Positions 1 through 6,295 of a stretch of DNA of 24,930 nt are shown here, piece after piece. The translations under genes and the position numbers were made by a program. Position 1 is the first letter of the stretch. Each line of letters starts with the position of its first letter. Source of the stretch: Candidatus Altarchaeota archaeon (lineage in GTDB: Archaea > SpSt-1190); NCBI GenBank assembly GCA_018221025.1, contig JAAOXX010000035.1:1-24930 (forward strand). The letters run 5' to 3'. The notes beneath the pieces were generated by a model. The model had not been told where the DNA came from. It worked only from the letters and a program-made list of their open reading frames with translations, and made no database searches.

Positions 1-120
1 AAATAATAATTTCACAATTACACTAAGTTCTCAATTGATGTCAACCAAAGATATTTGAAAAAATGCGTTAGGTTTCGTTTAAACTACAAATACTAAACTT
101 CTAAATTAACATTGTGAACT

Positions 121-227
121 TTGTGAATGAACAAACCAAAATATCCATTCACTTTTTGTGAATGAAGTTTAGTTTATTATATTTTGATACTGAATTAATT
201 AATATTAACAGTGTTAGTTGTGAATGA
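121..227. repeat. TTGTGAATGA repeats with a 7-bp inverted repeat
   Basis: Three identical copies of TTGTGAATGA occur in the same orientation at 121-130, 156-165 and 218-227. The second copy is half of a perfect inverted repeat, CATTCAC-TTTTT-GTGAATG (146-164). Direct copies plus an inverted copy suggest a protein-binding array; the binding protein is unknown. Confidence 0.55.
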
Positions 228-583
228 CTACCTACTTTTCAACGTAATAGTCATTGACATCAATTACAACACATGGCTTTTTCTGAAAAATAAATCAATC
301 TAAAACGACTTTAAACCCGCTACACTTAACCATTTAGCGTTTAAATAGGGTTTAAACACCTTTAAACTCCCAAATCATCTAAATACCCACTTTTGATACA
401 ATAACTCACCCTTAACACGGTTTAGTCACACTAACACACACGCCCAACTCTCACAATTGTTGATTTCCAACTCACTTTACTCGAATTCCCTCACTTTTGA
501 TCAATTTACTCTCACAATTACACCTATTTTGGTACTAAACTGACCATCTATCCCCTTCTAACCCTCACAAATTGGCCCCCTTT

Positions 584-638
584 ATAGGTAAACTGTACCT
601 ATTCTATAACTACAGACAGTAATACACGTACCAGGTAC
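584..638. repeat. Two adjacent perfect inverted repeats
   Basis: ATAGGTA-AACTG-TACCTAT (584-602) is a perfect 7-bp inverted repeat with a 5-base spacer. Twenty-five bases further on is GTACC-A-GGTAC (628-638), which shares the core GGTA/TACC. A TGACCTC direct repeat follows at 648-654 and 657-663. These look like binding sites rather than a terminator, since no T-run follows. Confidence 0.45.
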
Positions 639-883
639 ATAAATCACTGACCTCAATGACCTCTTTTACGCTTATTTAATGTGATTTACTGTTATTTGAG
701 ATTGATGTTTGTTGGTTTGTGATGTCAATGAGGCCAAATAATGTCAAATATGGGTCTTGTGATATCATTTAACAGCAATCCGAATTTAACTTCGCATCAT
801 TGACATCAAAATGAAAATATGGGCTTTTGTAAGAACTTCTTTGTTTTACTAACAAATTTTTAGGAAAAATTTAATAAAATGAG

Positions 884-956
884 TAGCCCCGCCCGGATTC
901 GAACCGGGGTCTCAGGATTCAAAGTCCTGAATGCTTGACCACTACACTACGGGGCT
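884..956 (-). tRNA. tRNA-Gln (UUG)
   Basis: The minus strand folds as a full cloverleaf of 73 bases. The acceptor stem AGCCCCG pairs with CGGGGCU, followed by discriminator A. U8 and A9 are in place. The anticodon arm is CAGGA-CUUUGAA-UCCUG, giving anticodon UUG (glutamine). The T arm is CCCGG-UUCGAAU-CCGGG. No intron is seen and CCA is not encoded (the next bases are CUC). Confidence 0.95.
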
Positions 957-1122
957 TTCACTCGGTTTTTTGGTAGGTTTTTGAATCGATTTGTCTTTTT
1001 AGAGTATATACGATTTGACTCAATTTATCTAGTTCACTTTTAGATTATATATGTTGTTCAACACATATCGCGTTTTTCAAAACAATAACTTATTGTAAAT
1101 ACAAATAACTTCTTTGTGAAAT

Positions 1123-1503
1123 TCACTTAATCTTGGCTTCTAACTCCTCGCTAATCTCGACTATACTGTCAAATACTTTACTTATTTCCTTCCTAACGCG
1201 GAAGTCCAAAGTGTCCTTTAAACTGCGTTCTCTAAGGCGGTAGATTGAGCCCTTAGATTTATAGATTAAACCAGCATTTAGGAGCTTGTTAATCTTCGAA
1301 TAAGTTGCAGTTTGACCCACATCTGCAATCTTCTTTACTTCATCTACCTTTAGCCCATCCTTATTTCGGACAAATGCCAACAATATCTGAACATCCCTCT
1401 CATCTCTTAAGTCAGATAACCCGAGAGACTTCAGAATAAATGCAGCCAACTGGTCCGGAGTCTTAATTCCTGAAAGTGGTACTTCCTTTATTGAAATTTC
1501 CAT
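1123..1503 (-). CDS. Small winged-helix transcriptional regulator
   Basis: A 126-residue protein with a central winged-helix DNA-binding fold, roughly residues 35-95. The recognition-helix region follows the VGQTATYSKINKLLNAGLI stretch, and a basic wing comes next. A C-terminal amphipathic helix, about 100-126, probably dimerises. I chose the ATG at 1503 because a Shine-Dalgarno GGTGAT lies 7 bases upstream; an in-frame ATG at 1551 would add 16 residues but would run through the repeated TTTTTCGCG motif and the leader. The N-terminal strand, the F(I/L)LxSLG segment, the helix-turn-helix and the C-terminal helix resemble the divergent neighbour at 1713-2111, so the two are probably paralogues. 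It has no sensor domain and no recognisable ligand site. The target is unknown; autoregulation is likely from the repeated motif in its promoter. Confidence 0.8.
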   Translation of the reverse strand: MEISIKEVPLSGIKTPDQLAAFILKSLGLSDLRDERDVQILLAFVRNKDGLKVDEVKKIADVGQTATYSKINKLLNAGLIYKSKGSIYRLRERSLKDTLDFRVRKEISKVFDSIVEISEELEAKIK

Positions 1504-1517
1504 CACCTTTATCACCC

Positions 1518-1618
1518 GTAATTTTTCGCGGTTTAACCGAAATTTCACCATGTTGTGGTAAAACTAGGTTTTCCGATATAAACATGTAATTTTTCGCGAA
1601 TATAAATAGTTTTTCGGG
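1518..1618. promoter_or_regulatory. Shared operator-like repeats and TATA box between divergent HTH genes
   Basis: GTAATTTTTCGCG occurs twice identically (1518-1530 and 1586-1598). Related cores are TTTTCGGG (1611-1618) and GTTTCGCG (1693-1700). A TATA-like AATATAAATAG (1599-1609) lies between copies and reads well on either strand. The copy at 1518-1530 covers the leader of the minus-strand regulator, and the copy at 1586-1598 lies just downstream of its TATA box, which is where archaeal repressors usually bind. Confidence 0.55.
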
Positions 1619-1684
1619 AACTTGCACACTTGTGCCAGTGAAACCTTTACAGGGTAACCTGCCTTAGCTGTCAAAATACTTACG

Positions 1685-1693
1685 GTTTAATAG
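1685..1693 (+). promoter_or_regulatory. TATA box of the regulator at 1713
   Basis: GTTTAATAG is centred about 24 bases before the ATG at 1713, so the transcript is expected to be leaderless. A GTTTCGCG copy overlaps its downstream edge at 1693-1700, placing the putative operator between TATA and the start site. Confidence 0.5.
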
Positions 1694-1712
1694 TTTCGCG
1701 ACATTGCGGAAT

Positions 1713-2111
1713 ATGGTAAGGGATACCCCCCTCTTCGAATTGACACTCCGAAAGTATGAACCTCCTACTGGTGACCTAGACAAGGATTTACGCACGTTTT
1801 TGCTGTCTTTAGGCATGGTTAGGCCGGGTGATCAGAAAAGCCCACTCGAAGTAATTTTCAAAGCGATACTTACTAGCAAAAAACCAATTGCCGTAGATGA
1901 CTTGGCTAAGATGGCAGGAGTTACTGAATCTGCTGTTAGGTATCACCTGGAGCGTTTAAAGGCTCTAAGGCTTGTGGATGGACGGAAAGAATACTATCTT
2001 GCCGAAACCGACTTATCCGTGGCTTTTAAGGTGTTTAGACGATATGTACTTGAGGAGCTCTTAGATAGAATAGACTTGTATGTTTCAGAACTACAATCAC
2101 TTATCAGATGA
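1713..2111 (+). CDS. Small winged-helix transcriptional regulator, paralogue of the gene at 1123
   Basis: A 132-residue protein. The N-terminus, about residues 1-30, is followed by a FLLSLGM segment, a winged helix (about 45-100, recognition helix in ESAVRYHLERLKALRLV) and a C-terminal helix (about 105-132). The start is the ATG at 1713, well spaced from a TATA box; an upstream TTG at 1704 is possible but less likely. The architecture matches the divergent gene at 1123-1503 segment by segment, with low identity, suggesting an old duplication. The 'AVRYHLERL' pattern is ArsR/MarR-like. No metal-binding cysteines are seen. The 3' end overlaps the convergent regulator by 15 bases. Regulatory target unknown. 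Confidence 0.8.
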   Translation: MVRDTPLFELTLRKYEPPTGDLDKDLRTFLLSLGMVRPGDQKSPLEVIFKAILTSKKPIAVDDLAKMAGVTESAVRYHLERLKALRLVDGRKEYYLAETDLSVAFKVFRRYVLEELLDRIDLYVSELQSLIR

Positions 2112-2399
2112 TCTGTTAAACAAACGAAATACGTTTTCCAGCGCAAACGCAATGTCTTCACCAAATTTGGTCATCGTAATAATTTTGGTTCGACCACCCT
2201 TCTGAAATGTAACGAGTTTGAGGCTCTCCATCTCCTGAAGAATGCGTATACAATGTGAGTAAGTACAATCAACTTCTTTTGATAAAATTGAAGCGTATTT
2301 AGTCCCGTTTCCTTCTTTTATCTTAGTTAGAAGCTTTGCTGGTTTCTCATGGAGGAAAAGTTTTTCCAATTTTCCTTTGCCAATCTTTTTCTTTCCCAC
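2097..2399 (-). CDS. MarR-like winged-helix regulator
   Basis: A 100-residue basic protein starting at a GTG. A lysine-rich N-terminus is followed by a compact winged helix (about residues 18-85): helix-turn-helix YASILSKEVDCTYSHCIRIL, then LEx-type helix and a wing rich in K, G and R. It resembles small archaeal MarR/PadR-type regulators that act on single promoters, but there is no ligand domain. A TATA box 23 bases upstream supports the GTG start. It is the third small DNA-binding protein in a row and is not obviously a paralogue of the other two. It overlaps the 3' end of the plus-strand regulator by 15 bases. Confidence 0.78.
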   Translation of the reverse strand: MGKKKIGKGKLEKLFLHEKPAKLLTKIKEGNGTKYASILSKEVDCTYSHCIRILQEMESLKLVTFQKGGRTKIITMTKFGEDIAFALENVFRLFNRSSDK

Positions 2400-2415
2400 G
2401 TGATGCTTCTCGGCG

Positions 2416-2428
2416 AATATTTTAATAT
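2416..2428 (-). promoter_or_regulatory. TATA box of the MarR-like gene
   Basis: On the minus strand this reads ATATTAAAATATT, itself palindromic, centred about 23 bases before the GTG start at 2399. A leaderless transcript is expected. Confidence 0.5.
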
Positions 2429-2455
2429 GTTATGTATATTGTAACACAGTTGTTA

Positions 2456-2479
2456 TAGTAGTCACTTATGTAACTACTA
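2456..2479. repeat. 7-bp inverted repeat at the 3' end of the DUF373 gene
   Basis: TAGTAGT (2456-2462) and ACTACTA (2473-2479) are perfect complements with a 10-base spacer, and the right arm includes the DUF373 stop codon. A smaller repeat, TAACA-CAGT-TGTTA, lies alongside at 2442-2455. They could end transcription of the histone-DUF373 unit or bind a regulator of the downstream MarR-like gene. Confidence 0.35.
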
Positions 2480-3487
2480 CTTTATGAATTTAGAAGATAG
2501 CTTAATCATAGTGACAACAACTAATCCCAACAAAGTAGTGGTGACTACATATGACAACGGGTAAGTAGGGTCTAAAACCCACGAACCAACACTTCGCATC
2601 ACTAATACAATGACGCCAAGCCCAACCCCTGCACTAATGAATCCGTATGATTTCTGCTTCTTGGAAGAGGAGTCTATTGCTAGACCTATTAACAATGAAA
2701 GGACACTGTAGAAATATAGTGGAACTGTGCCAATTGCCATTTTAGCTAAAATTTCCATAATTCCTGAACCAGTGATATATGTACTCTTTACGGTTGCTAT
2801 GACTGCAAGAACTACCGAAACTAAGTATAAGAAGAAAGATGTACTGAGTGTCAAAAATGAGTGCTTGAAATAATTAAGCAGGCTGGATAGGGACTTTTCC
2901 AATTGGAGTCCTTTAACAATTAACCACCCACTTAAAATTCCCGCAACCAATCTCCATCCTTGTGTACCTAAGAGGGCATATGCAAGGGCAATTAATCCTG
3001 GAACTCCGAAAATCATTCGTGCTAGTCCAGCGTCTTCCGTTGCCCGCTTTAGGAAATTTGTGGCAGTATAATACATTCCTTTCAATTCCTCGCCACTGTG
3101 CACAGCAACTCTGTGGACACTTACTACTGGGACTATGGATTCAATTACGGGAAGAAGCATCTCGTCCTCCTTTCCATCACTTACAACAATTACTCCGTCT
3201 GCCTTGAAATTCTTCAGAAAACCTTCGAGCTGTCTTTTGATGCGCAAGTCACTTTCATAACCAACCTTTACTGAACCAGTCAGTACTGCAACTTCACTCT
3301 CGTCCTTTATTTCCTTGTGGAGTTTTATTGCCGCAAACATTGCGTTCGCATCAGTTTCCGATGGATCTTTTAGTATTAGTTTAACTGCAGCTTTTAGAAT
3401 GTCTTGACGTCCAATTACTGGACCATCGATAGAAGCTTTCCTACCTAAATCGTCGTCTCTATCGATACAAAGTATGGCTATTTTCAT
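2477..3487 (-). CDS. DUF373 family membrane protein
   Basis: A 336-residue protein. The N-terminal soluble domain (about residues 1-150) opens with the family signature MKIAILCIDRDDDLG, has a Rossmann-like pattern of strands and helices (for example VAVLTGS, GVIVVSDGKEDE), and should be cytoplasmic. About six hydrophobic segments follow, near 156-175, 178-193, 208-232, 243-268, 277-300 and 308-330. This matches the archaeal DUF373 family, described as an integral membrane protein with six helices and no assigned function. Acidic residues in DRDDD and DGKEDE could bind metal; that is inference. The start overlaps the histone stop by an ATGA, so the two are translationally coupled and probably one transcript. 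Confidence 0.88.
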   Translation of the reverse strand: MKIAILCIDRDDDLGRKASIDGPVIGRQDILKAAVKLILKDPSETDANAMFAAIKLHKEIKDESEVAVLTGSVKVGYESDLRIKRQLEGFLKNFKADGVIVVSDGKEDEMLLPVIESIVPVVSVHRVAVHSGEELKGMYYTATNFLKRATEDAGLARMIFGVPGLIALAYALLGTQGWRLVAGILSGWLIVKGLQLEKSLSSLLNYFKHSFLTLSTSFFLYLVSVVLAVIATVKSTYITGSGIMEILAKMAIGTVPLYFYSVLSLLIGLAIDSSSKKQKSYGFISAGVGLGVIVLVMRSVGSWVLDPTYPLSYVVTTTLLGLVVVTMIKLSSKFIK

Positions 3488-3696
3488 TCTGATGCAGATA
3501 ATTCAACGTCTTCCCTTTTAATGGTGCTTCTTTTGGCATATCTAGCATATTTAACTGCCTTTATTGCCACGTCTTCTGCGTAACTTTTTAACAAATCTGA
3601 TAATGCTTCGATTGCACCCGCACTAATTCTTTCTGCTCCCGCCTTCCTTGCCAGTCTTTCAACCGCTGCAAAAGGCACAACCTTATTTTTAGACAT
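3484..3696 (-). CDS. Archaeal histone
   Basis: A 70-residue HMf/HMt-type histone fold with almost no tail. It has the typical N-terminal helix (FAAVERLARKAGAERIS), the long central helix (AIEALSDLLKSYAEDVAIKAVKYAR) and the C-terminal TIKREDVELS. The family's usual RKTIKxEDIxLA is kept as RSTIKREDVELS. It wraps DNA as dimers and multimers. I chose the ATG at 3696, not an in-frame codon 45 bases upstream, because a TATA box lies about 24 bases before it and because the extra residues do not match histones. The stop overlaps the DUF373 start by four bases. It is the only histone gene in the window. Confidence 0.95.
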   Translation of the reverse strand: MSKNKVVPFAAVERLARKAGAERISAGAIEALSDLLKSYAEDVAIKAVKYARYAKRSTIKREDVELSASE

Positions 3697-3711
3697 ATCA
3701 TGCGTAGTTGG

Positions 3712-3724
3712 AAAAATATATATG
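3712..3724 (-). promoter_or_regulatory. TATA box of the histone-DUF373 unit
   Basis: The minus strand reads ATATATATTTTTC, with its centre about 23 bases before the histone ATG. A leaderless transcript is expected. The box lies just downstream of the stop codon of the 538-residue gene. Confidence 0.6.
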
Positions 3725-3746
3725 AATTGTCGTTTAGGCAATTCAA

Positions 3747-5363
3747 TTACTGCAAAGTAAGCATTCCTTTATCCTTTTTGAAGGTATTAATTCCGCGTAA
3801 TGCCAAATCTGCTGCAATACTCGTTGCTCTCATTTCCCTCGTCCATGGAAGATTCTCTTTTGGTAAATCTATACCAAATAGTCTTCCTACACCGCCCACA
3901 TTACTTGTAATACCCCCCCACAACAAATTTGCATGGTCTTTGAAACTAAGATGTGGTTTGGGCATTATTCCTTCCATTTCCTCTATCTCTTTCTGTGTAA
4001 AAATGCGGGGTAATTCATCCTTTGTAACTGCCCCGGCTTTTAACATAGTTTGAGTCAGGCCGCCTCCGTTGTTCTTCACAAGTTCTTCAATTATTTCTAT
4101 GTCGCTTATTTTGATGTAACCATATACATTGTAAAACATGATTTCCATGAATTTTCTCTGGAGGTCAATGGTTGTTGCTACTGATACCGAAGTCCCAATG
4201 ATTGGTATCCATGGTTGACAAACTTCTACTAGGTCAGGCCTCCCATCAAGTTTTGGATAAAACAGGTAATCTATAGAAACCATCTCTGCTGGAGAACCCT
4301 TAATATCAAATTCAGGCATACTCTTCCTGAGTTCGGCATGATTCATTTCCAGTCTCTCAGCTTGAATTATATGGTCGGCCGCCCACCTCATATACAATTT
4401 AAGATTTGCTTTCTGCTGAATCAAATTGTTTTGAATATTGTTTCTGGTTCTTGCAAGCCACTCCACATAGTCAACCACCCAATTCCAAAACTCATCAACC
4501 TTTCGTTTCAAATAATTACCAATGGCTGGGTTAATCTGCTTATCGTCGACTAATTCATCAATATACTTGTTCATTGCCTTTTTATTGACTATTGCACCTG
4601 CCTTCAGTATCTTTTTTCTCTCTGAAAGGCTTAATGAAATTTCCTTCAAGTCTTCAGTCTTTGTAAACTCATTAATCTTGAGTTGAGAGTATGCCTTGAT
4701 TGGCATCTTTTCTTCGCCAGTTTCTTTAATCTTGAGTCGTAAGAACCAAGTCATTGCCATCCTAACAAGTGGAACATTTCTTGCAACAGCAGTCCAGCTA
4801 CGCTGTGGCCCACCATAATTATCAATAAATAAGCCCTTGATTTGGTCCCAGTCCCCCTCTCTAAATGCATTGAGTTGCTCACTCATCTTTTCCATATCAC
4901 TCTCAATATTGATTACTGCAGTTTTCAAATTTTGAATTGATGCGAGGAATTCTTTGGCCTGATTTCTCTGGTGTGTTGCTTTTTGGAGTATAGTTCCATG
5001 ACTCTGAGATGCCTCAGTGTAACAAAATTTTTCATTGAGTTTTAGTCCCTCAAGTTTGAACCCACCAGTTCCTGCAAAGACATTGACCCAATCGTAAATG
5101 TAACCCTCATAATTTAGATTGTCGCCCTCAATCAAAATTAGAAGTGGTTGAAATGGGGGGGTTATTCCCATTGTTTTTGCACCATCGTAATGAAGTGTCC
5201 ACCAATTGCGCTTAAGGGGTCCTCTAAAACCCCTTACGAGATGTTCTCCATCTCCTAATTTTTGAGACTTCGCTTCAAGCATAAGATTATTCACCGACAA
5301 TAAGTCTGGTTTACTCTTTATGTCCGCTACCCATTTGGGGTCTTCCACGTAGTTCTCTATCAT
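3747..5363 (-). CDS. Unrecognised 538-residue soluble protein
   Basis: I do not recognise this family. The protein has no signal peptide or membrane helix, so it is probably cytoplasmic. The N-terminal part (about residues 1-110) is rich in aromatic residues and looks mixed alpha/beta. A helical, charged middle (about 125-350) has coiled-coil potential, with a distinctive loop NYGGPQRSW near residue 183. The C-terminal part (about 350-538) contains FYPKLDGRPDLVEVCQPWIP and a glycine-rich GGITSNVGGVGRLFG segment. No nuclease, ATPase or methylase motif is obvious. The acidic 'KLDGRPDLVEV' segment superficially suggests a PD-(D/E)XK-like site, but the spacing is not convincing. It has its own promoter region, divergent from the surface operon, and ends 50 bases before the histone gene. 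Confidence 0.85.
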   Translation of the reverse strand: MIENYVEDPKWVADIKSKPDLLSVNNLMLEAKSQKLGDGEHLVRGFRGPLKRNWWTLHYDGAKTMGITPPFQPLLILIEGDNLNYEGYIYDWVNVFAGTGGFKLEGLKLNEKFCYTEASQSHGTILQKATHQRNQAKEFLASIQNLKTAVINIESDMEKMSEQLNAFREGDWDQIKGLFIDNYGGPQRSWTAVARNVPLVRMAMTWFLRLKIKETGEEKMPIKAYSQLKINEFTKTEDLKEISLSLSERKKILKAGAIVNKKAMNKYIDELVDDKQINPAIGNYLKRKVDEFWNWVVDYVEWLARTRNNIQNNLIQQKANLKLYMRWAADHIIQAERLEMNHAELRKSMPEFDIKGSPAEMVSIDYLFYPKLDGRPDLVEVCQPWIPIIGTSVSVATTIDLQRKFMEIMFYNVYGYIKISDIEIIEELVKNNGGGLTQTMLKAGAVTKDELPRIFTQKEIEEMEGIMPKPHLSFKDHANLLWGGITSNVGGVGRLFGIDLPKENLPWTREMRATSIAADLALRGINTFKKDKGMLTLQ

Positions 5364-5423
5364 GACAAGAATTTAAGTGTTGTCTGTTTTCCTAATACAA
5401 TTTAAACTTGGCTTTTTGATTTA

Positions 5424-5455
5424 TTTACACGGTAAACTTTGCGTTTTCGTGTAAA
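5424..5455. repeat. 8-bp inverted repeat in the divergent intergenic region
   Basis: TTTACACG (5424-5431) and CGTGTAAA (5448-5455) are perfect complements separated by 16 bases. The element lies between the 538-residue gene and the surface operon, directly next to the GC-rich element at 5459-5531. It could be an operator or part of a small transcript. Confidence 0.5.
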
Positions 5456-5458
5456 ATA

Positions 5459-5531
5459 AGCCCACAACAGGGTCAATCCCCGGAGGGAGCCTGAGGCTCA
5501 TTCAGGGAAGGGGTGTGTTAGTTTGTGGGCT
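5459..5531. other. GC-rich structured element closed by a 9-bp stem
   Basis: AGCCCACAA (5459-5467) and TTGTGGGCT (5523-5531) can form a 9-bp stem around about 55 bases that are markedly richer in G and C than their surroundings. Inside, GAGCC-TGA-GGCTC (5487-5499) forms a further hairpin and CCCC/GGGG tracts can also pair. It is not a tRNA (no T arm or D arm) and I cannot match it to a known riboswitch, SRP RNA or snoRNA. It may be an unrecognised small RNA or a folded upstream control element; the 3' end of the stem touches the TATA box of the surface operon. Confidence 0.45.
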
Positions 5532-5538
5532 ATATAAA
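5531..5538 (+). promoter_or_regulatory. TATA box of the four-gene surface operon
   Basis: TATATAAA ends 20 bases before the GTG at 5559, with its centre about 24 bases upstream. This supports that GTG as the start and predicts a leaderless first gene. Confidence 0.65.
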
Positions 5539-5558
5539 TTTTCAATCCTTTAGTTTCC

Positions 5559-5852
5559 GTGAGAGGATTCTTCTCAATTGAGATTCTCCTTATTTTGTTC
5601 CTTTTACCTTTCTTTACATATCTTTTTGAATCATATCGGTTGCCATTAGTTCGTGAGACCGAGGTTCTGACACAGGATGCAGCACAACTATTGATGAACG
5701 GACACAGCATTTATGACTTCCCAACTAATAATTTAGTTGTTTGGTTGGATGATGTTTCCACAGGAACTTGCACATATCAATTCAAATATTGTACTCAGAG
5801 GTATTTTGAAGGAGGTGAACACACGATATGTCTCGCGGAGTGTTTGCACTAA
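5559..5852 (+). CDS. Small pilin-like protein with class III signal peptide
   Basis: A 97-residue protein. The N-terminus MRG-FFSIEILLILFLL fits the archaeal type IV pilin (class III) signal: a short basic leader ending in G3, then S at +3 and E at +5 of the mature chain, then a hydrophobic helix to about residue 23. A FlaK/EppA/PibD-type peptidase would cut after G3. The rest is exported and holds four cysteines (71, 78, 91, 95) able to form two disulfides. The GTG start is fixed by the TATA box. It is first in a four-gene operon and overlaps the next gene by 25 bases. The hydrophobic helix carries prolines (LLPFF), so it may be a minor pilin or a pilin-like anchor. No pilus ATPase or platform gene is in the window. 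Confidence 0.65.
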   Translation: MRGFFSIEILLILFLLPFFTYLFESYRLPLVRETEVLTQDAAQLLMNGHSIYDFPTNNLVVWLDDVSTGTCTYQFKYCTQRYFEGGEHTICLAECLH

Positions 5853-6295
5853 CTTGGTTTTTTCTCTTGTCAATGACACTTATTGACTTATATGCCATCC
5901 ACAACACTCTGGTTTTTTCAGAAATCACCAATCAAGGCACATTAATGACTGTCGAAGAATTATTTTATCTTGGCAGAAATTTTGAGTATAGTTTCAAAGA
6001 AGCTATTTCTTTAGGGGACACTGATTCATTTTTAGACTATTGGGCTCCTCGTGGAAACATCTCCTTTGGAATCTTGGTGGAATTTCCAAAAAAACACTGC
6101 GTTCAAACAAACTTTACCTTCTCAGAATTTCTCAGTTTAACACTCATTGAACATGAAAACATCATTCTTTTTTCCCCAATTGGCGTTCAACAGTCCTGTA
6201 TTTCCCTCGAAGTCTCCAATGATGGTTTTAAAACGTACGGAGTTATCAGTTCTTTGACATGTATAAACACGTCATCATCCTGGTTTTCTTGCTAG
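5828..6295 (+). CDS. N-terminally anchored extracytoplasmic protein, pilin-like
   Basis: A 155-residue protein starting at an ATG preceded by a perfect Shine-Dalgarno GGAGGTGA (5811-5818, 9 bases upstream). The N-terminus MSRG-VFALTWFFLLS resembles that of the preceding gene: short basic leader, glycine, then a hydrophobic helix to about residue 23. It lacks the +5 glutamate, so processing as a pilin is uncertain. Minor pseudopilins can lack this residue. The exported part has four or more cysteines (including KKHC, QQSC, LTC and the terminal SC) and predicted strands. It overlaps the upstream gene by 25 bases and the downstream gene by 37, indicating coupled translation. No known family recognised. 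Confidence 0.6.
   Translation: MSRGVFALTWFFLLSMTLIDLYAIHNTLVFSEITNQGTLMTVEELFYLGRNFEYSFKEAISLGDTDSFLDYWAPRGNISFGILVEFPKKHCVQTNFTFSEFLSLTLIEHENIILFSPIGVQQSCISLEVSNDGFKTYGVISSLTCINTSSSWFSC

Larger units (their letters stand above)
1..883. other. Long non-coding, repeat-rich region
   Basis: No convincing gene is present in these ~880 bases, which is striking given how tightly the rest of the window is packed. The stretch is AT-rich and contains several families of short repeats: TTGTGAATGA three times (121-130, 156-165, 218-227), TTGATGTCAA or its complement several times (35-44, 254-263, near 720, near 801), TTTAAAC four times (78-84, 310-316, 351-357, 361-367), and TCACAATTACAC twice (near 11 and 512). 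Between about 405 and 580 the plus strand is poor in G. Perfect inverted repeats lie at 146-164, 584-602 and 628-638. This could be a replication origin or the control region of a gene cut off by the left edge; no cdc6/orc1 gene is visible to support the first. Confidence 0.6.

Noticed and set aside
121..227. CRISPR-like array
   Set aside because: Repeats are only 10 bases, spacing is irregular, and no cas gene is present.
3700..4053. Plus-strand frame opposite the histone promoter and the 538-residue gene
   Set aside because: Composition is that of an antisense shadow, and it lacks promoter and ribosome site.
4211..4310. PD-(D/E)XK nuclease site in the 538-residue protein
   Set aside because: The acidic and lysine residues are not in a convincing order or spacing, and no restriction or methylase partner is nearby.
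5459..5531. Resemblance of CCCCGGAGGGAGC to the SRP RNA helix 8 region
   Set aside because: The tetraloop and flanking internal loop do not match, and the element is far shorter than an archaeal SRP RNA.
5498..5710. Minus-strand frame of 70 codons over the pilin-like gene start
   Set aside because: It overlaps the structured element, the TATA box and the pilin-like gene, with no hydrophobic or domain pattern.
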